A DNA stretch of 18,499 bases from Actinomycetes bacterium (GTDB lineage Bacteria > Actinomycetota > Acidimicrobiia > Acidimicrobiales > RAAP-2), in NCBI GenBank assembly GCA_021826255.1, contig JAKBAZ010000010.1:1-18499 (forward strand), in the 5' to 3' direction. The translations under genes and the position numbers were made by a program. Positions 1 to 5,875 of this stretch are shown in pieces. Each line of letters starts with the position of its first letter. Within the stretch, counting starts at the first letter, position 1. Below the pieces are notes generated by a model. That model did no database searches. It was not told where the DNA came from and worked only from the letters and a program-made list of their open reading frames with translations.

Positions 1-767
1 CGCCTGGCGACACCATTGTGGAGGCCTCGTCGGGTAATACCGGCAACGCGATGAGCATGGTGGCGGCGGTGAAGGGGTACCGGATGATGGTGGTGACCCC
101 CGAAGGTCTTTCGCCCGAGCGCACCGCCATCTCGGTGGCGTTCGGTGCTCAGGTCGTGAACGTCGGCAACTTTCACGTGAATCGGGCTCTCGACTTCGTG
201 ACCGAGATGGGTTCACGGCCCGGATTCTTCGCTCCCCGTCAGTTCGAGAACGAGTGGAACGTGGAGGAGAACCGGGAGTGGCTGGGTCGAGAGATAGTCG
301 ATCAGCTCGAGGGGCGAACCCCCGATGCTTTCGTCATGGGTGTGGGCACTGGGGGAACCCTCATCGGAGTGGGCCAGGCGTTTCGGGCGCGTAACCCCAA
401 CGCCCTCGTCGTAGCCCTCGAACCGGCCGAGTCGTGCACCATCTCCTGCGGGGACGTCGACCTGCACCGCATCGAGGGAATCGCCGACGGCTTTGTTCCT
501 CCCATTTACGCGCGTCACGCGGATGAAGTCTCCCGGGTCGTCACTGTATCGAGTGACGAGGCCGAAGAGGAGATGTATCGGTTAGCGCGTCAGTTTGGTC
601 TTCTCGTGGGACCAAGTTCCGGGGCGAACCTGGTGGCGGCTCGACGACTCCGAGACGAGGTGGGTCCATCCTCCACCATCGTGACGGTGCTCTGCGACGA
701 GGGGGAGAAGTACTTGAGCGACCACTTCATGTCGTTGGTGGCGCCGTCGTCGACTTCGAGCGACTAG
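1..767 (+). CDS. Cysteine synthase-type PLP enzyme (5' partial)
   Basis: The N-terminal part lies outside the window; the open frame is entered at base 3 and reads PGDTIVEASSGNTGNA. Enzymes of this fold-type II PLP family usually make cysteine from O-acetylserine and sulfide; cystathionine beta-synthase and S-sulfocysteine synthase are close relatives. The visible part shows the substrate loop SSGNTG, the glycine-rich PLP-phosphate loop GVGTGGT and a late PSSGAN motif. The Schiff-base lysine must lie upstream of base 1. About 255 residues are visible, so roughly 50-60 are missing if the length is typical (about 310). The stop codon TAG at 765-767 sits in a CTAG shared with the stop of the convergent aldehyde dehydrogenase. 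I call the family with confidence but not the exact substrate, so I give no gene symbol. Confidence 0.88.
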   Translation, partial: PGDTIVEASSGNTGNAMSMVAAVKGYRMMVVTPEGLSPERTAISVAFGAQVVNVGNFHVNRALDFVTEMGSRPGFFAPRQFENEWNVEENREWLGREIVDQLEGRTPDAFVMGVGTGGTLIGVGQAFRARNPNALVVALEPAESCTISCGDVDLHRIEGIADGFVPPIYARHADEVSRVVTVSSDEAEEEMYRLARQFGLLVGPSSGANLVAARRLRDEVGPSSTIVTVLCDEGEKYLSDHFMSLVAPSSTSSD

Positions 768-2119
768 TGGTCGGCGAAGAAGACGTTCTTCTCCTCCGAA
801 AAGTGCACGAGCGCGTCCGGACCCAGCTCTCGACCTAGTCCTGACTGCTTGAATCCCCCGAAGGGGGTCGCGTAGCGCACCGAGGCGTGAGAGTTCACTG
901 ACAGCACGCCCGTCTCTATGGCTCGAGCGACGCGAAGAGCGCGTCCGAGGTCCCGGGTCCAGAGCGATCCCGAGAGGCCGTAGGGGGTGTCGTTCGCTAG
1001 CCTTACGGCCTCAGCCTCATCGCTGAAACGGACGACCGACACCACGGGTCCGAAGATCTCTTCGCAGTAACTCGGACTCGTAAGGTCGGTCTCTTCGAGC
1101 ACGGTGGGGGGGAACCACCACCCTGAACCGTCCGGGTGTGATCCCCGAAACGCCACCTTGGACTCGTCCACAAAGGAGGCCACGCTCTCGCGCTGTTGGG
1201 CCGTAATCAGCGGACCCATCTCGGAGAGCTCCGACGTCGGGTCGAGTACTCGAAAAGCGGCGACGGCCCGTTCGAAGTGCTCCATGAAACGGTCGTACGC
1301 GGTGTCCTGAACGAGGATGCGCGAGCGTGCGCAGCAGTCCTGACCGGCGTTGTCGAAGACTGATCCGGGTGCGGCGGCGGCGGCGCGTTCGATGTCAGCG
1401 TCGGCGAAGATCACGTTGGCGCTCTTTCCGCCCAACTCCAGTGTCAGTCGCTTGACGTGATCGGCGCACCCACGCATGATCGCTCGTCCGGCCTCGTTCG
1501 ACCCCGTGAAGCAGATCTTGCCCACGGCGGGATGGGTGACGAGTCGAAAACCGACCCGAGATCCGTCTCCGGGTACTACCTGGAAGACCCCTTCGGGCAG
1601 ACCCGCCTCGAGTCCCAACTCGGCCAGACGCAGGGCAGTGAGCGGGGTGTAGGTGGCGGGCTTCATCACGACGGTGTTGCCCGCCGCGAGCGCGGGGGCG
1701 AGTCCCCACCCGGCAATGGGGAGGGGGAAGTTCCAGGGCACGATGATGCCGACGACACCGATGGGTTCGTAGAACGTGACGTCCACCCCGCCGGCGACCG
1801 GAATCTGTCGACCGGAGTGACGCTCCGGAGCCCCGGCGTAGTAGGCGAGGACGTCGCGGACGTTCCCCGCTTCCCAGCGAGCGTTGGAGATGGTGTGTCC
1901 CGAGTTGGCGACCTCGAGTTGGGCGAGTTCCTCACGGTGCGCGTCGACGACCTCGCTGAAGCGCCGCAGGAGTCGGGCGCGGTCTACCGGGGCGACGGCT
2001 CGCCAGGCTCCTGAGGCCGCCACCGCTCTCTCGATGGCCCGGTCCATCTCGTCGACGGTGGCGAGTTCGATCTCTCGTACGACCTCTTCGGTCGCCGGAT
2101 TGATGATGACGTGACTCAT
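764..2119 (-). CDS. NAD(P)-dependent aldehyde dehydrogenase, PuuC-like
   Basis: This 451-aa protein has the whole aldehyde dehydrogenase fold. Visible residues are N130 in PWNFP (oxyanion hole), K153 in VMKPA (cofactor), E228 in LELGGKSAN (general base) and catalytic C262 in GQDCCARSR; the late GGFKQSGLGRELG motif is also present. It is a little shorter than the usual 480-490 aa because the N-terminus begins close to the NPATEE motif. Its ATG overlaps the TGA of the upstream glutamine-synthetase-like gene as ATGA (2116-2119), so the two should be co-translated. From that context I infer that it oxidises the aldehyde made from a gamma-glutamylated amine, as PuuC does in E. coli, or a related amine-derived aldehyde. 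Substrate specificity cannot be read from the sequence. Confidence 0.9.
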   Translation of the reverse strand: MSHVIINPATEEVVREIELATVDEMDRAIERAVAASGAWRAVAPVDRARLLRRFSEVVDAHREELAQLEVANSGHTISNARWEAGNVRDVLAYYAGAPERHSGRQIPVAGGVDVTFYEPIGVVGIIVPWNFPLPIAGWGLAPALAAGNTVVMKPATYTPLTALRLAELGLEAGLPEGVFQVVPGDGSRVGFRLVTHPAVGKICFTGSNEAGRAIMRGCADHVKRLTLELGGKSANVIFADADIERAAAAAPGSVFDNAGQDCCARSRILVQDTAYDRFMEHFERAVAAFRVLDPTSELSEMGPLITAQQRESVASFVDESKVAFRGSHPDGSGWWFPPTVLEETDLTSPSYCEEIFGPVVSVVRFSDEAEAVRLANDTPYGLSGSLWTRDLGRALRVARAIETGVLSVNSHASVRYATPFGGFKQSGLGRELGPDALVHFSEEKNVFFADH

Positions 2120-3474
2120 AGGCGTTCAAACCCCCGATAGCGCTCCCAGTCAGTAATGGCGGAGTTAAATGCGGCGACCTCGACGCGTCCCGCTTGGACG
2201 AGGTGGTCAACGACGTCGTCACCGAACGCCGCGCGCGCCATTGCGGACGAGTCGAAGAGCTCGACTGCTTCGGCGAGGGTCGTCGGCATGCGAGGTGCGT
2301 CAGCTGCGTAGGCGTTGCCGACGAAGGCGTCGGGACGAGTAAGCCCTTCTTCCACTCCCGCGAGTCCCGCGGCGAGCAGTCCGGCTTCTGCGAGGTAGGG
2401 ATTGACGTCTCCACCGGGAATTCGGCACTCGAAGCGCAGAGAGGGACCGTGACCGACGACTCGGTAGGAACAGGTGCGATTATCGAGCCCCCACAGAAGT
2501 GCGGTGGGGGCGAAGGAACCCTCAACGTAGCGCTTGTAGGAGTTGATGTTGGGAGCAAAGAGGAGGGAGAGTTCGCGCGAATAGGTCAACAGTCCCGCCA
2601 GGAAATGATCAAAGACGTCGGAGAATCCGTACTCGCCCTCGCCGGCGAAGACGGGTCGGTCGTTTTCATCACGCAGAGACAGGTGAATGTGACAGGAGTT
2701 ACCTTCGCGTTCGTCGTACTTCGCCATAAAGGTGAGGGAGTAGCCCTCCTGATCGGCAATCTCCTTGGCGCCGAGTTTGAAGAGGCTGTGCTCGTCACAT
2801 TTCGCGACCAACTCGTCGTACTTGAACGCAATCTCGTGTTGGCCGAGGTTGCACTCACCCTTCGCTGACTCCACCACCATGCCCGCCCCGCGCATCTCGC
2901 GACGGATCCGCCCAAGGAGTGGCTCGATGCGCGAAGTGCCGAGAAGGGAGTAGTCGACGTTGTAGAGGTTGACGGGGCTCATCTCCCGATATCCGTGCTG
3001 CCAGGCCTCCTCGTAGGTGTCGTGGAAGACGATGAACTCCAGTTCGGTACCCGTGAGGCCCCGCCAGCCACGTTCGGCGAGTCGGGCGCACTGGCGGCTC
3101 AGAATCTGGCGGGGCGACACCGAGACGTCGGAGCCACCCACGTGGGTCACGTCCGCAAAGACGCACGCGGTCTTCGCGTGCCAGGGTACACGTCGAGTCG
3201 AAGTGAAATCCGGCACGAACGCCAGGTCGCCGTACCCGTTCTCCCAGGACGTGAGAGCAAATCCTTCGACGGTGCGCATGTCGACATCGGAAGCCAGGAG
3301 GTAACTGCACCCCTCCACGACGCCTTCGTGCAGGTCATCAAAGAAGTACTGCGCGTCGACGCGCTTTCCCTGCATCCGACCCTGGATGTCGACGATCGCC
3401 ACGAGAATCGTGTCGATGTCACCTGAACGTACCAACTCTTCGAGCTCGTCTCGCGACAGTCGTCCCCGCTGCAC
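2116..3474 (-). CDS. Glutamine synthetase-like gamma-glutamyl-amine ligase (PuuA/GlnA3/GlnA4 type)
   Basis: The 452-aa protein has a beta-grasp N-terminal domain (about 1-110) and a GS catalytic domain. Metal and substrate residues are in place: E144 and E146 in GTELEF, E207 and E214 in GECNLGQHE, H262/H264 in NSCHIHLSL, NSYKRYVEG at 311-319, and E349/R351 in FECRIPGGDVNPYLA. The adenylylation motif of housekeeping GlnA (NLYxLPPEE) is not recognisable; the region reads GNAYAADAPRMP. The C-terminus ends TDWERYRGFERL. PuuA, GlnA3 and GlnA4 enzymes ligate glutamate to putrescine, other polyamines or ethanolamine. An adjacent aldehyde dehydrogenase and a divergent APC permease favour that role over nitrogen assimilation. 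The start is a GTG with a G-rich GGGGGAAGGG upstream. The choice between polyamine and ethanolamine is open. Confidence 0.85.
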   Translation of the reverse strand: MQRGRLSRDELEELVRSGDIDTILVAIVDIQGRMQGKRVDAQYFFDDLHEGVVEGCSYLLASDVDMRTVEGFALTSWENGYGDLAFVPDFTSTRRVPWHAKTACVFADVTHVGGSDVSVSPRQILSRQCARLAERGWRGLTGTELEFIVFHDTYEEAWQHGYREMSPVNLYNVDYSLLGTSRIEPLLGRIRREMRGAGMVVESAKGECNLGQHEIAFKYDELVAKCDEHSLFKLGAKEIADQEGYSLTFMAKYDEREGNSCHIHLSLRDENDRPVFAGEGEYGFSDVFDHFLAGLLTYSRELSLLFAPNINSYKRYVEGSFAPTALLWGLDNRTCSYRVVGHGPSLRFECRIPGGDVNPYLAEAGLLAAGLAGVEEGLTRPDAFVGNAYAADAPRMPTTLAEAVELFDSSAMARAAFGDDVVDHLVQAGRVEVAAFNSAITDWERYRGFERL

Positions 3475-3563
3475 AGTGCTGCACCCTTCCCCCGGCCCAC
3501 CACCGTCGCGGTGGGTGCCCCACTATCGCACACGGATGACCTGTGAGTTTTAGCCGATACTTC

Positions 3564-3601
3564 ACACTTCTCGGCATTCGTAACCGGAATGTAAAAAGTG
3601 T
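3564..3601. promoter_or_regulatory. Inverted repeat, candidate operator in the divergent region
   Basis: Outer arms ACACTT (3564-3569) and AAGTGT (3596-3601) and inner arms CATTC (3575-3579) and GAATG (3587-3591) are almost concentric (centres 3582.5 and 3583). The element lies midway between the ligase start and the permease promoter and is AT-richer than its surroundings. A dimeric repressor or activator serving both divergent units is the simplest reading. No regulator gene for it is visible nearby. Confidence 0.4.
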
Positions 3602-3611
3602 CGTGGCGTCC

Positions 3612-3640
3612 TTGACGGAGTGAAGGTGAGCCGCTACCGT
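3612..3640 (+). promoter_or_regulatory. Sigma-70-type promoter of the permease gene
   Basis: A -35 TTGACG (3612-3617), a 17-bp spacer and a -10 TACCGT (3635-3640, TANNNT type) fit an actinobacterial housekeeping promoter. The predicted transcript start is near 3646-3648, giving a leader of about 50 nt before the GTG at 3697. The position 11 bp downstream of the inverted repeat at 3564-3601 fits regulation from that site. Confidence 0.5.
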
Positions 3641-3643
3641 CGG

Positions 3644-3696
3644 GCACCACTAAGCGACCCGGGGGGGGTCTCCGGATCGCGCGGAGGGGGTGGTGC
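3644..3696 (+). promoter_or_regulatory. Foldable leader enclosing the permease ribosome-binding site
   Basis: GCACCAC (3644-3650) can pair with GTGGTGC (3690-3696), which directly abuts the GTG start codon at 3697. Inside lie GACCC/GGGTC (3656-3660 with 3666-3670) and CTCCG/CGGAG (3670-3674 with 3682-3686); the last helix covers most of the Shine-Dalgarno GGAGG (3683-3687). The two inner helices share base 3670. The predicted transcript start falls inside the first arm, so the outer stem may be incomplete in the RNA. G-rich DNA forms such helices easily, so this is a candidate only. Confidence 0.3.
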
Positions 3697-5295
3697 GTGA
3701 GCACACGGGACACGAGCGCCGGAGGAGTCGAGCAACTCGACGCCGACACGCGACGCTTACACGAGTTGGGCTACGCCCAGGAGTTGAAGAGGGGACTCGG
3801 TGGGTTCTCCAACTTCGCCATCTCCTTCTCCATTATCTCCATTCTGACTGGAGGAATCACGACCTACTACCTGGGAATGGACGCGGGCGGTCCCCGCGTC
3901 ATCACCCTCGGCTGGTTTGTCGTTGGTTTCTTTACGTTGCTGGTCGGGATGGGTATGGCCGAGATCACGTCGGCCTACCCCACGGCGGGCGGGTTGTACT
4001 ACTTCTCGGCGAAGTTGGCGACGAAGAACCGAGCGGCGTGGTCGTGGGCCACCGGGTGGTTCAACTTGGTGGGCCAAGTCGCGGTGACGGCGTCCATTGA
4101 CTACGGCCTCGCGAACTACGTGGCGTTCATCATCGGGTTCTACGACAACAAGTTCCACTCCACGGTGCGCACGGTCCTCGTGCTCTACGCCCTGGTGCTG
4201 GTGGCGCACGGACTCCTCAATACCTTCGGCGTCGGACTGGTGGAGAAGTTGGCCAACCTGTCGGCCTGGTGGCACCTGGCCGGAACCGCCCTCATCGTGG
4301 TGGTCCTCCTCGTGATGCCGAGTCACCACCAATCCATCAGCTACCTATTCCAGAGCCAGAACTTGACGGGGTGGACCGGGCCGGCGGCGGGCTTTTACGC
4401 CTTCATGATTGGTTTGCTCCTCGCCCAGTACACCCTGACCGGTTACGACGCCTCCGCGCACATGACCGAAGAGACTCGGGACGCGGCGAGGGCTGGTTCG
4501 AAGGGAATCGTAAGAGCCATCTACGTCTCGATCATTGCGGGATTCCTGTTGAACCTCGTGATGACGCTGGCTCTCCCGTCGGGGGCTAAGGCCTACGGAC
4601 AGATTGCCGCGCAGGGTTCGACCGCGGGTGCCGCGGTCTTCATCAACGCCCTCAACGGTTTCTGGGGTAAGGCCCTGGTGTTGATCGCGACCGTTGCCCA
4701 GTTCTTCTGCGGACTGGCCTCGGTGACCGCGAACTCGCGCATGATCTACGCCTTCTCTCGAGACGGTGCGGTTCCGGGTCACCGTTTGTGGCACCGTCTC
4801 CACCCGACCTCGCGTACACCGGTCAACGCCGTGTGGTTCGCGGTGGTGGGGGCGTTCTTGCTCGGCGTTCCCTCGCTCTACCAAGTCTCGGGGGCGTCGG
4901 TCGCCTTCTTCGCGATTGTCTCCATCGGTACGGTGGGGCTCTACGTGGCGTACGCCATTCCGATTTACCTGCGCCTTCGCTCGACGACGTTTGAACCCGG
5001 GCCGTGGAATCTCGGACGTTGGAGCAAGGTGGTGGGATGGATCGCCGTCCTCTGGGTGGTGCTCATCACTCTCTTGTTCTTCGCACCCCAGTTCTGGCCG
5101 TGGACAACGGCGGTCGATATTAACTGGTCCGGTCCGGTCTTCGTGGTACTGATGGCCATCGTCTTCATCTGGTACGGGGTGTCTGCTCGTAAGTGGTTCA
5201 CGGGGCCCCGAGTTCAGGGAAGCGAGTTGGTCCTCGAACACATCGAAGAGGAGTTGGCCGAGGGCGTCAACCCCGTCGAAAACGAGAACGACTAG
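3697..5295 (+). CDS. APC-superfamily amino acid/polyamine/choline-type permease
   Basis: The 532-aa integral membrane protein has about 12 hydrophobic helices and a charged N-terminal tail. The first helix region reads RGLGGFSNFAISFSIISILTG, which is typical of the amino acid-choline transporter (ACT, UGA4/HNM1-like) branch of the APC superfamily. The central loop motif YDASAHMTEETRDAARA after helix 6 is characteristic of the same branch. Substrates in that branch include GABA, polyamines, choline and ethanolamine-like amines. It diverges from the gamma-glutamyl ligase and aldehyde dehydrogenase genes, so import of the amine they degrade is the likely job. The GTG start at 3697 is supported by GGAGG at 3683-3687 and by a good promoter. 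A strong hairpin follows at 5303-5350. Confidence 0.87.
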   Translation: MSTRDTSAGGVEQLDADTRRLHELGYAQELKRGLGGFSNFAISFSIISILTGGITTYYLGMDAGGPRVITLGWFVVGFFTLLVGMGMAEITSAYPTAGGLYYFSAKLATKNRAAWSWATGWFNLVGQVAVTASIDYGLANYVAFIIGFYDNKFHSTVRTVLVLYALVLVAHGLLNTFGVGLVEKLANLSAWWHLAGTALIVVVLLVMPSHHQSISYLFQSQNLTGWTGPAAGFYAFMIGLLLAQYTLTGYDASAHMTEETRDAARAGSKGIVRAIYVSIIAGFLLNLVMTLALPSGAKAYGQIAAQGSTAGAAVFINALNGFWGKALVLIATVAQFFCGLASVTANSRMIYAFSRDGAVPGHRLWHRLHPTSRTPVNAVWFAVVGAFLLGVPSLYQVSGASVAFFAIVSIGTVGLYVAYAIPIYLRLRSTTFEPGPWNLGRWSKVVGWIAVLWVVLITLLFFAPQFWPWTTAVDINWSGPVFVVLMAIVFIWYGVSARKWFTGPRVQGSELVLEHIEEELAEGVNPVENEND

Positions 5296-5302
5296 CTAGA
5301 GA

Positions 5303-5350
5303 CGAGGGCGTGAGACGGACTCCCTACAGAGAGTCCCTCTCACGCCCTCG
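5303..5350. terminator. Bidirectional terminator hairpin between convergent genes
   Basis: CGAGGGCGTGAGA (5303-5315) pairs with TCTCACGCCCTCG (5338-5350), and GGACTC (5317-5322) with GAGTCC (5331-5336). This gives a 19-bp stem with one C-C mismatch and an 8-nt loop. It sits 8 bp after the permease stop and 8 bp before the stop of the convergent DUF805 gene. There is no clear T-run on either side, which is common for actinobacterial terminators. Confidence 0.8.
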
Positions 5351-5358
5351 CATCGCTT

Positions 5359-5832
5359 CTAGGGAATGTCAGTGCCACAACTCGGACACTGGGAGCGTCC
5401 CGGAAGAATCATTGATCCGCACGTCGGGCAGGTGGGGCGCGACAGACCCGGGTCGTCGACGTGGGCGGCTCCACGAGGCGAAGGGCCGAAACGATTCGGT
5501 CCGGGAGTTCCTGGGCGAATACAGAGAATCAGGCCCACAATCTCGACGAGACCGAGAACCGGCTTGACGTACACCACGCCACTACCAACGTAGGTCAAGA
5601 GGTAGAACGCACCAGCGAGGTTGGTGTCGTGGAGCCGACGCCATCCGACGGCGAGCGACGGTACCATCACCGCGAGCGCCCAGACGATCACGAGGAGAGG
5701 GAGGGTAAAGATGAGTGCGACCGACACGAGAGTTGACACGAGAGTCCACCACCAGAACTCCGAACGTGACGCCCGCCCCGAGAACGTGGCGTAGTTGCGA
5801 AAAACACTTCTCACGGAGTCAGTAATTGTCAC
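5359..5832 (-). CDS. DUF805 membrane protein with C-terminal zinc ribbon
   Basis: DUF805 hallmarks are clear: YATFSGRASRSEFWWW near the N-terminus, VGWRRLHDTNLAG after two helices, and PGTPGPNRFGP after the last helices. The C-terminus adds a four-cysteine ribbon, CPTC (N-terminal knuckle) and CPSC (C-terminal knuckle), 12 residues apart, probably cytosolic and metal-binding. I chose GTG at 5832 (157 aa) because AAGGAG lies 5 nt upstream. The longer frame to a TTG at 5865 has no ribosome-binding site and adds 11 unconserved residues. The function of DUF805 proteins is not established. The gene follows ppc with a 43-bp gap and ends at the terminator at 5303-5350. Confidence 0.82.
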   Translation of the reverse strand: MTITDSVRSVFRNYATFSGRASRSEFWWWTLVSTLVSVALIFTLPLLVIVWALAVMVPSLAVGWRRLHDTNLAGAFYLLTYVGSGVVYVKPVLGLVEIVGLILCIRPGTPGPNRFGPSPRGAAHVDDPGLSRPTCPTCGSMILPGRSQCPSCGTDIP

Positions 5833-5875
5833 GCGCTCTCCTTGTGGTGCCTCGTTGTCGAGCAACGGGGGGAAT

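Noticed and set aside
1457..2014. Plus-strand open frame (185 codons) inside the aldehyde dehydrogenase gene
   Set aside because: Composition is typical of an antisense shadow. It has no motif or neighbour support, while the minus-strand gene has a full set of catalytic residues.
2116..3474. Housekeeping glutamine synthetase GlnA
   Set aside because: The adenylylation motif NLYxLPPEE is absent and the neighbours are an aldehyde dehydrogenase and an amine permease, so an amine ligase is more likely.
3661..3668. Run of eight G as a phase-variation switch
   Set aside because: The run lies in the untranslated leader, is only 8 nt, and high-GC genomes contain such runs by chance. I treat it only as part of the leader fold.
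4345..5241. Long minus-strand open frame (298 codons) antisense to the permease
   Set aside because: It is rich in Arg, Gly, Asp, Glu and His with no hydrophobic core or known motif, as expected for a shadow frame of a GC-rich gene. The plus-strand permease is clearly real.
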